Positions 8,745-15,105 of a stretch of 15,933 nucleotides of DNA are shown one piece after another. The stretch is from an uncultured Mailhella sp. Lineage in GTDB: Bacteria; Desulfobacterota; Desulfovibrionia; Desulfovibrionales; Desulfovibrionaceae. Under the pieces are notes generated by a model. That model did not search any database and had not been told where the DNA came from. It was given only the letters and a program-made list of their open reading frames with translations. Position numbers and translations under genes: made by a program. Each line of letters starts with the position of its first letter. The stretch's first letter is position 1. The stretch covers positions 1-15,933 of the forward strand of contig CAOMFZ010000032.1 in assembly GCA_948482415.1 (NCBI GenBank), read 5' to 3'.

Positions 8745-9778
8745 AAAGTCTTTTAATTCGATTAGCTTTCAATAACGCTCTGCGTAAAAAGATTTGGTCA
8801 AGGATTGCCATGCAATTAAAATATGGCGTTCCTTTGCTTATCATTTTTCAAAATTTAGCAAAGCAATACAAAAAAAATGCGGTATTGTCTGCCATTTTCA
8901 AGGACATTTATGAAGAGTACCAGGGACAAGGACTGGCAGGGGCATTAAAACAATATGTTCCATACGATGAGCTTATGCTCATTGAAAGCTGCGAAAGCGG
9001 CGGAAAACTCTATGAGGGGTTTGAACTGGCTGAACGCATTATTAATGCAAAAGTTACCATTAAAAAAGCCATAAAATCAGCCCTTGCGTATCCAAGCTTT
9101 TTATTTGCATTGCTTATCATAATATTGCTTTTGGCGGCGTTTGTATTAATTCCAAGCTTTGAGGGGATTGCTAATCCTGCTGAGTGGCAGGGTTTTGGCT
9201 ATCTTTTATACATTGTTTCAAGCTTTTTGGGTTCTGTTTATGGAGCGGTTTTTGGAATATTCTTTGCTTTTGGAGTAGCCTTTATTTTCTATAGTTTTCC
9301 AAACTACACAGGAGAATACAGGACGTTTCTTGATAAATTCCCGCCGTTTTCCATTTATCGCATGATTGTGGGATCAACCTGGCTTTTTACGTTTTCCAGT
9401 ATGATGAAAGCAGGAAAGCAGCAGGTTGATATTCTGCATGATATGGCAAGTTCAGATATTTCTACTCCCTATTTGAAAGACAGAATAAACAAAATTCTTG
9501 AGAACTTCGGGAAAAAGAAATTCGGGGACGCACTGTTGTTAGCGGATACCGGGTTTCCCGATGAAGAGCTAATCAACGATTTAAAAACGTACGCAGAACT
9601 GCCTGAGTTCGAGGACAAACTGTATAAAATATCCGAGGACTGGATAAAGCAGGGCGAACAGAAACTTACAGAACAGGCTAAAATTGTGCAGACAATATGT
9701 CTGATTTTAATAACCGTAATAATTATAAGCATTATTTTTGCTTATAAAGAAATTTCAGCTTCCTTGGGAGGAATTTAA
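8741..9778 (+). CDS. pilR: Inner-membrane pilus platform protein PilR (GspF family)
   Basis: A 345-residue polytopic protein of the GspF/PilC family, the platform on which PilQ acts. Two GspF-like repeats are visible: residues 20-115 with a LIESCESGGKLYEGFELAERI segment, and residues 210-310 with FTFSSMMKAGKQQVDILHDMA. Hydrophobic segments lie at about 118-139, 162-185 and 315-335, the usual three-helix arrangement. The first repeat ends in the typical KKAIKSALAYPSFLFALL sequence. Family knowledge: these proteins recruit pilin subunits from the membrane and contact the ATPase. The start is set by ATGA overlap with pilQ and a GAGGTGA Shine-Dalgarno. The C-terminus holds the Shine-Dalgarno of pilS (9766-9772). 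Confidence 0.94.
   Translation: MKSLLIRLAFNNALRKKIWSRIAMQLKYGVPLLIIFQNLAKQYKKNAVLSAIFKDIYEEYQGQGLAGALKQYVPYDELMLIESCESGGKLYEGFELAERIINAKVTIKKAIKSALAYPSFLFALLIIILLLAAFVLIPSFEGIANPAEWQGFGYLLYIVSSFLGSVYGAVFGIFFAFGVAFIFYSFPNYTGEYRTFLDKFPPFSIYRMIVGSTWLFTFSSMMKAGKQQVDILHDMASSDISTPYLKDRINKILENFGKKKFGDALLLADTGFPDEELINDLKTYAELPEFEDKLYKISEDWIKQGEQKLTEQAKIVQTICLILITVIIISIIFAYKEISASLGGI
9766..9772 (+). promoter_or_regulatory. Shine-Dalgarno fixing the pilS start
   Basis: GGGAGGA lies 7 bases before ATG 9780, within the last codons of pilR. It is one of the strongest sites in the operon, fitting the high demand for the major pilin, and it excludes ATG 9738. Confidence 0.8.
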
Positions 9779-9779
9779 T

Positions 9780-10310
9780 ATGAAAAATTTTGTGAAGAAA
9801 AATTTAACAAAGAAGAGCAATGCTTTTATAATTGAAGGAATAAGCGGTATAATGCTCGGTGTGTTAGCAGGTGTTTTTATTATTGCCACTGGTGTTGCAA
9901 TATTTTATTCAACACGTACAAGCAGTAACATTTTGCAGTTTCAATCAGAAATAATTCAACTTTCAAGCAAGGTTTCATCCTTATACACAGGTTCAACAGG
10001 ATATGGTGATTTAACCAATGAAATCGCCATAAAAGGCGGAGCTGTTCCCAAAACGCTTATAAAGGGTTCTAATCTTGTTAATGCCTGGGGCGGAACAGTA
10101 ACTCTGTATTCCTCCGATGACGAAAGCAGCTTTTTTATTGAAATTACCAATATTCCCGATGAAGAATGCGGACGGCTTGCAGGCAATCAGGTTAATAACT
10201 GGATAAGTTTGTCAATTAATAACTCAATTCTTTCTGAAGATTCTTCACCAGCTGAAGTGATTAATCTCTGCAACGCTGGGAAAAACACATTGAAATACGA
10301 AGCAAGGTAA
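9780..10310 (+). CDS. pilS: Major thin-pilus prepilin PilS
   Basis: A 176-residue type IVb prepilin. An in-frame ATG at 9738 inside pilR is rejected in favour of ATG 9780, which follows GGGAGGA (9766-9772). A short basic leader (MKNFVKKNLTKKSNA) is followed by a hydrophobic helix FIIEGISGIMLGVLAGVF and ATGVAIFYSTR, the N-terminal assembly helix of pilins. The C-terminal domain carries Cys130 and Cys164, which probably form the D-region disulfide. The processing site is unusual: the residue before the hydrophobic segment is Ala15 (or Asn14 if Glu19 is placed at position +5), not the usual Gly. The same KKSNA sequence precedes the helix of PilV, supporting it as the real junction. The substrate of PilU, it forms the pilus shaft. 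Only a T separates it from the pilR stop. Confidence 0.88.
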   Translation: MKNFVKKNLTKKSNAFIIEGISGIMLGVLAGVFIIATGVAIFYSTRTSSNILQFQSEIIQLSSKVSSLYTGSTGYGDLTNEIAIKGGAVPKTLIKGSNLVNAWGGTVTLYSSDDESSFFIEITNIPDEECGRLAGNQVNNWISLSINNSILSEDSSPAEVINLCNAGKNTLKYEAR

Positions 10311-10314
10311 TTTT

Positions 10315-10743
10315 ATGAAAATGTTTTTGTTTTTGGCAATTGCCGTTATGCTGCTTTCCATTTATTCGCCAAAGGATTTTAAAGAAGCGGATACTTCGGC
10401 AGAAGTAAAGGCTTTGAATTTCCTTGTCTACCGTAAAAATGTCATGGATTACGTTTTTGGTAATAATTCTGTTACTGGAGTTATTCAAGACAAAGATATT
10501 GAATTTCCGAGCGGATTTGTCAATCAAAACTGGAAAGCCCAAATCCAGGGCGATGTCTTATATATTTACGGTAAAGCCACAAAGGAAGAAACAGCGCAGG
10601 CACAAAAACAAACCATGTATTCCCATAGTGTGGGTTCAAAAAAGAACGGTCTTTTTTATCCGCACTATGCAACACCGCCGACTGTATTGCCCGGTTTCAT
10701 TGATGAGGGCGATTTGGTCAGCATTTTGGAGATTACGGAATGA
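10315..10743 (+). CDS. pilM: Type IVb pilus biogenesis protein, PilM-like
   Basis: A 142-residue protein with an N-terminal hydrophobic anchor (MKMFLFLAIAVMLLSIYS) and a small periplasmic domain. The segment EVKALNFLVYRKNVMDYVFG followed by a DIEFPSGF...WKAQIQGDVLYIYG pattern recalls the R64 PilM family (about 145-150 aa), an inner-membrane protein thought to be part of the thin-pilus basal body. A Gln/Ala-rich helix (KEETAQAQKQ) and a C-terminal region with PPTVLPGFIDEGDLVSILE complete it. In R64 pilM lies before pilN; here it sits between pilS and pilV, whereas PFGI-1-type clusters have it near the pilV end. The N-terminus does not look like a prepilin because there is no basic leader with a processing site. 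AAGG at 10304-10307 serves the start; the stop overlaps pilV (ATGA). The assignment is by resemblance and context and is moderately sure. Confidence 0.65.
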   Translation: MKMFLFLAIAVMLLSIYSPKDFKEADTSAEVKALNFLVYRKNVMDYVFGNNSVTGVIQDKDIEFPSGFVNQNWKAQIQGDVLYIYGKATKEETAQAQKQTMYSHSVGSKKNGLFYPHYATPPTVLPGFIDEGDLVSILEITE

Positions 10744-11876
10744 AAAAATCGAATGCATACGGCTTGGGCAGCGCAATGCTTGGTATCCTTGTTTTATTGA
10801 TGTTAGTTCCGACGATTGCGGCACAAATTAATGAGGGATTGACCTATCTCAAAAAACGCAGCGCGGCGGATCACTTGAAGCAGGTTAATCTTGCAGCAGG
10901 TGAATATATAAAACTTCACCATGCGGAATTACTGCAAAAATGCACGGCAACCAAAGGCGAAACTGTCACTATCAAGGATTTGAAAGATGATGATTTACTG
11001 CCTGACGGTTTTGCGGAACGCAACGTCTGGTATCAGGATTATAAAATCTATATCCGCCAGCCAAAGGACAAGGAACTGCAAGGGATAGTGCTTACCGACA
11101 GCAGCGGAAGAAATTATGACAATACTTTTGTAAATACCGTTATTCCAAGTACTGCCACTTTTTTAGGTGGTGCAGGTGGTTTTGTGCCGAGCGGGCAGTT
11201 ACCCAATCAGTCAACAAATAGTATTATAGGCAGTTATGGCATGTGGGAATTTGATTTGAATAAATCAGGTATCCCAAGCCCTGGTGCGGGGCATTTGGCT
11301 GCATTGGCGACTTTTGGAAGTTCCGAACTTGGGCTTGATTTTTTATACCGTGTGGCAGTTCCGGGCGAGCCTGAACTTAATGCCATGCAGACAAACTTGG
11401 ATATGACTGACCACGATATAAACAATTTGAGAAGTATCAAGCTTGTGTCACATAATTATGATGAGTTTTTATGTGATGACACGGAAAACGAAAACAGGCT
11501 GTTTTATGACGAAGACGAGGGCTTGTACATTTGCCGAAACGGCGAAGCTGTGACGGTAAGCGATACTGGCAACAGCATTATGATGAAGAATGCGACTATT
11601 GCCAGTGACGGCGATTATATTGACAAGCCAATGTGTCCGGCAGGAACAAATACGCAGCCCTATATATTTGTATCGCCAAGCATTGTGAGTTCAGGGGAAG
11701 AAGCTGTGCATTTAGCGGCTGTTCAGTCCTGGGCGACGGATGTTGACGATACAAAATGGCAAATCCACCTTCGAGTTTTGAATAAAAAAGAAGAGTGGAT
11801 TTATCCGGCGCCTGATTATAACAAAATGACCGTGGTGACATTATGCGGAAAAGCTATTTCAGAAGAAACATCGTAG
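10740..11876 (+). CDS. pilV: Pilus tip prepilin/adhesin PilV
   Basis: A 378-residue minor prepilin of the PilV/shufflon N-terminal type. The short leader KKSNA precedes the hydrophobic helix (YGLGSAMLGILVLLMLVPTI), then IAAQINEGLTYLKKR and a long helical/beta domain. Gly/Pro/Ser-rich loops occur at about residues 145-190. The C-terminal module begins at Cys299 (CPAGTNTQPYIFVSPS) and contains AVQSWATDVDDTKWQIHLRV and WIYPAPDYNKMTVVTLCG, a module known from the ends of many PilV proteins. In R64 the PilV C-terminus is switched by the Rci shufflon and decides which recipient lipopolysaccharide is recognised; here pilV is one uninterrupted gene without neighbouring recombinase or recognisable shufflon repeats. 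It overlaps the pilM stop by ATGA and the following transglycosylase by 34 bases. Confidence 0.88.
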   Translation: MKKSNAYGLGSAMLGILVLLMLVPTIAAQINEGLTYLKKRSAADHLKQVNLAAGEYIKLHHAELLQKCTATKGETVTIKDLKDDDLLPDGFAERNVWYQDYKIYIRQPKDKELQGIVLTDSSGRNYDNTFVNTVIPSTATFLGGAGGFVPSGQLPNQSTNSIIGSYGMWEFDLNKSGIPSPGAGHLAALATFGSSELGLDFLYRVAVPGEPELNAMQTNLDMTDHDINNLRSIKLVSHNYDEFLCDDTENENRLFYDEDEGLYICRNGEAVTVSDTGNSIMMKNATIASDGDYIDKPMCPAGTNTQPYIFVSPSIVSSGEEAVHLAAVQSWATDVDDTKWQIHLRVLNKKEEWIYPAPDYNKMTVVTLCGKAISEETS

Positions 11877-12358
11877 TTTTATTATTATTGATTTTGACTG
11901 TTTTAACTCCAAATATGGCAGGTGCAAAAACCATGCTTGACGATTTTATATTTGCCGGCAAGCATTATGATATTGCACCGCAGCTGCTTGTTGCCATTGC
12001 CAAAACGGAAACGAGCCTTAATCCATGGGCAGTCAATGTGCAGGGAAAAGGCTATTTTCCAAAATCAAAACAAGAAGCTCTTATAATAGCTAAAAAGGCT
12101 TATAATGAGCGGAAAAGTTTTGATGTAGGAATTATGCAAATAAATGTTTGGTGGCTGAGGAAATACGGTATTTCACTTGAAACTGCCATTGAACCGCAGA
12201 ATAACATTATTATCGGCGCTTTTATCCTCAAAAATGAAATCAATAAGCACGGGCTGAATTGGAAAGCTGTCGCAAGCTATCATACTCCGGTTCATAGAAA
12301 TCCTACACGCGGCAAATATTATGCTGCCAAAGTAGTTAAAAATCTCAAAGGAAAATAA
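11843..12358 (+). CDS. pilT: Lytic transglycosylase of the pilus locus (R64 PilT type)
   Basis: A 171-residue exported lytic transglycosylase (SLT/VirB1 fold) that would open peptidoglycan for pilus passage. The signal peptide is residues 1-28 (basic MRKSYFRRN, core IVVLLLLILTVLT, cleavage near AGA). Catalytic Glu56 lies in LLVAIAKTETSLNPWAVN. The other hallmarks are the VGIMQINVWW motif, NIIIGAFIL and the ASYHTP motif near the end, with a final YAAKVVKNL. It starts inside the end of pilV (34-base overlap) with a weak GTGGTGA site, so it probably depends on translation of pilV. The symbol follows R64, where PilT is the transglycosylase; it is not related to the PilT retraction ATPase of type IVa pili. 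The stop is 1 base before pilU. Confidence 0.92.
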   Translation: MRKSYFRRNIVVLLLLILTVLTPNMAGAKTMLDDFIFAGKHYDIAPQLLVAIAKTETSLNPWAVNVQGKGYFPKSKQEALIIAKKAYNERKSFDVGIMQINVWWLRKYGISLETAIEPQNNIIIGAFILKNEINKHGLNWKAVASYHTPVHRNPTRGKYYAAKVVKNLKGK

Positions 12359-12359
12359 A

Positions 12360-12800
12360 ATGATTTTGGCTGTTTTATTATTCTTTTTAATTGTTTTATC
12401 CTGGCAGGATTATAAAGAGCAAATGATTTATAATATAATTCCGATAACAGGCTGTATTATTGGGCTTATCTGCAATTATTTTGCAGGTAATTTCAATAAC
12501 GCCTTTATTGGGTTATGTTTTGGATTTGCTGTCCTTTTTGCCATTTATTTTGCCATATTGAAAATAAAAAAGATTGAGGGAATTGGCTTCGGTGATGTAC
12601 TTGTCTGTGCTATGATAGGGGCTTTTTTAGGTTTTAATGAGCTGTATCTAAGTTTATGTTTTGGCTTTTGTTTGGGATTTTTGTTTTGTTTAATTTCTAA
12701 AAAAAAGAAAGTGGCTTTAATTCCATTTTTTACATTTGGAGTTATCGTGACGCAACTTTTGGGAGTGTTTTATGAAATTCATTTATTCAATTTTGGTTAG
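12360..12800 (+). CDS. pilU: Prepilin peptidase PilU (minimal, no methylase domain)
   Basis: A 146-residue polytopic aspartyl protease of the type IV prepilin peptidase family. The catalytic aspartates are Asp17 in LSWQDYKEQMIYN and Asp79 in the GxGD motif (GIGFGDVLVCAMIGAFLG). Several hydrophobic helices follow, and the usual C-terminal P-F-x-x-F-G motif is present (ALIPFFTFGVIV). It lacks the N-terminal zinc/methyltransferase domain of PilD-type enzymes, like CpaA/TadV, so it may cleave without N-methylating. Its natural substrates are the adjacent PilS and PilV, whose KKSNA junctions differ from the usual Gly site; enzyme and sites may have co-evolved. AAAGGA just upstream (12347-12352) serves as Shine-Dalgarno within the pilT end. 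The gene overlaps the next one by 29 bases. Confidence 0.93.
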   Translation: MILAVLLFFLIVLSWQDYKEQMIYNIIPITGCIIGLICNYFAGNFNNAFIGLCFGFAVLFAIYFAILKIKKIEGIGFGDVLVCAMIGAFLGFNELYLSLCFGFCLGFLFCLISKKKKVALIPFFTFGVIVTQLLGVFYEIHLFNFG

Positions 12801-13341
12801 CTGCCTTTTATTCATTGGGCAGGCTCAGGCTGCAAATTTTAATTTGCTGGACGCAACGAGCTTTGACCCACAGCCGGTTATTGTCAGTGCGGCGGACAAT
12901 TCCGTACCTGTTGGTACAGTGATTATATGGACAAAGGAAGTTATCCCTGATGGCTGGCTGGAATGTAATGGGCAGAAAGTAAATGAGGTATTGTATCCTG
13001 AATTGCATAAACTCATGCAAAATACACCCAATTATAACGGTAGATTTTTACAAGGTACGGATACTACTACAAAAGTCGGAGATAGATTGGAAGCAGGATT
13101 ACCAAATATTACAGGTTACTTAAATTATTTTTTTGGTACTGGAACTGTAGACCCTGGTCGAACATGGGGGAATGGAGCAATTAGAACAGGTAAATATAAA
13201 AATCATGGTAAAGCAGGGGATGACGACCAAGGTTCTTATAATTTAACATTTAATGCATCATGGTCTAATGCCATTTATGGCAGATCAAATACAGTTCAAC
13301 CACCAGCGGTTGTAGTAAAATATATCATTAAGGCAGAATAA
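12772..13341 (+). CDS. Secreted phage tail-collar domain protein, possible pilus-tip adhesin
   Basis: A 189-residue protein with a signal peptide (MKFIYSILVSCLLFIGQAQA, cleavage after AQA, residue 20). A phage tail-fibre collar domain follows at about residues 45-100: VPVGTVIIWTKEVIPDGWLE, CNGQKVNEVLYPELHKLM, NYNGRFLQG, with LPNITG after it. The C-terminal end (VQPPAVVVKYIIKAE) resembles the closing strand of tail-fibre tips. In phages this fold sits in host-receptor-binding fibres; here it is exported by a pilus operon. Its start lies 29 bases inside pilU with a GGGAGTG site at 12760-12766, so it is coupled to the operon. Tip or recipient-recognition function, perhaps with PilV, is inference. 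The coding sequence becomes more AT-rich and uses AGA arginine codons from about 13030, suggesting an exchanged C-terminal part. The domain is sure; the role is not. Confidence 0.8.
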   Translation: MKFIYSILVSCLLFIGQAQAANFNLLDATSFDPQPVIVSAADNSVPVGTVIIWTKEVIPDGWLECNGQKVNEVLYPELHKLMQNTPNYNGRFLQGTDTTTKVGDRLEAGLPNITGYLNYFFGTGTVDPGRTWGNGAIRTGKYKNHGKAGDDDQGSYNLTFNASWSNAIYGRSNTVQPPAVVVKYIIKAE

Positions 13342-13354
13342 TAAGGAGTAAGTT

Positions 13355-13606
13355 ATGAACTCAGAACAAAAAGAAATATTTGAAAATCGTGCAGCATATC
13401 AAAATAAAGCGACAGAAAATCAATGCCCAAACTGTGATGAGCCTCTTGTCTTTGCGTTAAAAGACAAGTATCATGAATTTTCAATGGGGTTATCAACAGT
13501 TTTGCAGCTGCTTCTTGTTGCTGAAAAAGAAGGGTATGTACCAAAATTGCCCAGTGAATGGAAAGTACAAATTTTAAATGAATTTTACATGGTAAAAAGG
13601 GAGTAA
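13355..13606 (+). CDS. Small CPxC-motif protein of unknown function
   Basis: An 83-residue protein that I do not recognise. A strong AAGGAG (13343-13348) sits 6 bases before the ATG, and the codon use resembles that of the next gene, so it is probably real. Residues 24-27 form CPNC in QCPNCDEPLVFALKD, half of a zinc-ribbon-like knuckle; no second CxxC is present, so metal binding would need a partner or dimer. The middle is a hydrophobic helix with heptad character (FSMGLSTVLQLLLVAEKEG), followed by LPSEWKVQILNEFY. It lies 13 bases after the tail-collar gene and 4 bases before a larger gene with a similar motif (CPACDNPIQLCAL), suggesting that the two form one functional pair. There is no signal peptide, so it is probably cytoplasmic. 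Confidence 0.8.
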   Translation: MNSEQKEIFENRAAYQNKATENQCPNCDEPLVFALKDKYHEFSMGLSTVLQLLLVAEKEGYVPKLPSEWKVQILNEFYMVKRE

Positions 13607-13610
13607 CATT

Positions 13611-14498
13611 ATGGATTGTTATAAGACAAAGAATTCTGATAGGATTTATAAAATATCAATTGAAAATTATCAAAAAGATCCCGGTTTTGATGAACCCTAT
13701 TTTGTTAATAATACTTGTTATGCATTATGCCCTGCTTGCGATAACCCAATTCAGCTTTGTGCATTGTATAATAGAAATGAGAACTCTCCTAAACCGTATG
13801 GGAGACATACAGGAAAAGACATCACTGACTTTGCTCCGTTTGATAATCAAAAATATAATTTTTGTCCATACGCTTCTCACGCAAGAGGGTATAATAACTA
13901 TGATGAACTGATAAAAGATGGAATTGATAATTCCACTATAGAAGCATTGGAAGCATTAAGAGATAATTATGATAAAGTTATCTATTTGTTAAAAAAAGAA
14001 AGCGGAATAAGGATAAGTAATAACTTAGCCAAAGAAATGCTTATTTCTTTTTTAGGAAATGGCAACGAAAATACTGGTTATTTGTTCTATTACTTTAATA
14101 AAACAAATTTTCCTTATGTTTTTGCCAATATGTGTCGAGATTTTTCATTAAAAGGACGGTATATAAATACAGAGACACCTTTATATGATGTATTAAAGAA
14201 GAAAAATGTAAAATTTTCAAAAGACGGACAATATCTTGTTTCATTTGCAGAAAATCCGCAGTCATATGTTTTTAGTTTTATTCATTACAAGATTGAAACA
14301 ATAGAAGGAGACACGCATGAAACCGTAAAATTTTGCATTTTTGACGAGCAAAGAAACATTATTTTTGAAAGAAAAATTATTATTGATTTGGCATACATCA
14401 ATAATCTTATAAAAATGGAAAATTTTAAACGTAATGAGGAATTGCTTAATGTTGCCAAAGAACTAATCAATAAACGGTTAGAAATTTTACAAGCATAA
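13611..14498 (+). CDS. Uncharacterised protein with Cys cluster and YGRHTGKD motif
   Basis: A 295-residue cytoplasmic-looking protein of unknown function, preceded by AAGGGAG (13597-13603). The N-terminal 90 residues hold a likely metal-binding cluster: Cys36, Cys40, Cys43 (CPAC), Cys50, and Cys85 plus His90 in YNFCPYASH. Between them lies the distinctive block PKPYGRHTGKDITDFAPFD, which looks conserved (family-like) though I cannot name the family. Residues 105-150 are helical (STIEALEALRDNYDKVIYLL). The C-terminal half is mixed alpha/beta with SFIHYKIETI and a FCIFDEQRNIIFERKIIID strand pair, ending in a long helix. It is AT-rich, with AGA/ATA codons and Asn/Lys-rich composition, unlike the pil genes. 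It is the last gene before the terminator at 14504-14523 and is probably cargo of the element. Confidence 0.85.
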   Translation: MDCYKTKNSDRIYKISIENYQKDPGFDEPYFVNNTCYALCPACDNPIQLCALYNRNENSPKPYGRHTGKDITDFAPFDNQKYNFCPYASHARGYNNYDELIKDGIDNSTIEALEALRDNYDKVIYLLKKESGIRISNNLAKEMLISFLGNGNENTGYLFYYFNKTNFPYVFANMCRDFSLKGRYINTETPLYDVLKKKNVKFSKDGQYLVSFAENPQSYVFSFIHYKIETIEGDTHETVKFCIFDEQRNIIFERKIIIDLAYINNLIKMENFKRNEELLNVAKELINKRLEILQA

Positions 14499-14503
14499 AA
14501 TTA

Positions 14504-14523
14504 AAGCCCCAAATTTGGGGCTT
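14504..14523. terminator. Bidirectional rho-independent terminator
   Basis: A perfect inverted repeat, AAGCCCCAAA followed by TTTGGGGCTT, folds into a GC-rich hairpin 6 bases after the stop of the gene ending at 14498. On the plus strand it is followed by a T-rich run (AATTTATTTATTTCTT). On the minus strand it is followed by TTAATTTT, so it can also end the convergent minus-strand pair that stops at 14531. It closes the long pilus/cargo transcript. Confidence 0.85.
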
Positions 14524-14530
14524 AATTTAT

Positions 14531-14632
14531 TTATTTCTTATTTTCTTCGTGAGGAAGCTTATAAAAAACAATATAACCTGTTACTAATAATAAAATTATT
14601 CCAAAAGCTAACATAAAATACCAACCAAACAT
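14531..14632 (-). CDS. 33-aa single-span small membrane protein
   Basis: A 33-codon gene on the minus strand: MFGWYFMLAFGIILLLVTGY, then IVFYKLPHEENKK and TAA. One transmembrane helix (about residues 5-24) is followed by a short charged cytoplasmic tail. A textbook AAAAAAGGAGAT Shine-Dalgarno sits 6 bases before the ATG, inside the end of the upstream gene, and the stop of that gene overlaps the start (TAATG). The strong site, the coupling and the clean stop just before a bidirectional terminator argue that it is translated despite its size. I know no function; it may act with the upstream 58-aa protein in the inner membrane. Confidence 0.7.
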   Translation of the reverse strand: MFGWYFMLAFGIILLLVTGYIVFYKLPHEENKK

Positions 14633-14808
14633 TAGTTATCTCCTTTTTTCTTTCTAAAACAAGCAATAAATCCAATACAAAAAAAGATTGAACCAACTAA
14701 AAAACCTAAATTAATTTTTTCAAAAATTGCAAGAACAAAACTTGCTACCGCAAGATTTGCTCCGAAATTTCTTATAAATTCAAGAAATATTTTTAAATCA
14801 AGTTTCAT
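14632..14808 (-). CDS. 58-aa two-span small membrane protein
   Basis: A 58-codon gene on the minus strand that begins MKLDLKIFLEFIRNFGANLA. Two hydrophobic segments, about residues 17-29 (ANLAVASFVLAIF) and 34-51 (LGFLVGSIFFCIGFIAC), are joined by a short EKIN turn. The C-terminus is basic then acidic (FRKKKGDN), pointing to a cytoplasmic end. An AGAGGA Shine-Dalgarno (14813-14818) lies 4 to 5 bases before the ATG. The stop shares one base with the next start, so the two genes form an operon convergent to the pilus/cargo transcript. The family is unknown to me. Such short coupled membrane pairs are common accessory genes on mobile elements, but toxin, chaperone or surface-exclusion roles would be guesswork. 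Confidence 0.72.
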   Translation of the reverse strand: MKLDLKIFLEFIRNFGANLAVASFVLAIFEKINLGFLVGSIFFCIGFIACFRKKKGDN

Positions 14809-14825
14809 TTATTCCTCTTTTATAA

Positions 14826-14854
14826 ACTATAAACAAAGTTAATCAAGAAAGCAA
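14826..14854 (-). promoter_or_regulatory. Candidate promoter of the small membrane gene pair
   Basis: Read on the minus strand, TTGCTT (14854-14849) and TATAGT (14831-14826) are separated by 17 bases, a good sigma-70 arrangement. Transcription would start near 14819, giving a very short leader that just includes the AGAGGA site. AT-rich DNA yields such matches by chance, so this is moderate at best. Confidence 0.35.
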
Positions 14855-14862
14855 TAGATAAA

Positions 14863-14973
14863 ATTTCCTTGTCATAATTTTTACAATTTAATATACTGAG
14901 TTATCGTTAATTTTTTGCTTATTTTTTTTGCAGTTTTTACCTATTCTTATTTTTGTAAAAACATTTCCTTGTC
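14863..14973 (+). repeat. 11-bp direct repeat, two copies 100 bases apart
   Basis: ATTTCCTTGTC occurs at 14863-14873 and 14963-14973. The copies are exact and their starts are exactly 100 bases apart. Function unknown; it could be a pair of protein-binding sites or chance. Confidence 0.5.
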
Positions 14974-15105
14974 TTTTAATCGATAATAGAAAGAGCATTG
15001 CTCAATTTTCTACTGCCCATTTTTATTGGAGCAGCGTTTATTTGTTTAATAAGACAATTTTCAATTCATTATATCGTAGTTTCCCCTCATTATTAACCAA
15101 CCTGA

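Noticed and set aside
12772..12804. Lipobox LVSC in the tail-collar protein
   Set aside because: Cys11 comes too early, in the middle of the hydrophobic core; an ordinary signal peptide with AQA cleavage at residue 20 fits better.
10740..13341. A shufflon (multiple invertible pilV C-terminal segments)
   Set aside because: I see no repeated 19-bp inversion sites, no alternative pilV endings on the opposite strand and no site-specific recombinase gene. The tail-collar gene has its own signal peptide and start.
14890..14998. 35-codon minus-strand frame starting at 14998
   Set aside because: It has no ribosome-binding site and a Lys/Asn-rich sequence with no structural signal, unlike the two minus-strand small genes that have strong sites.
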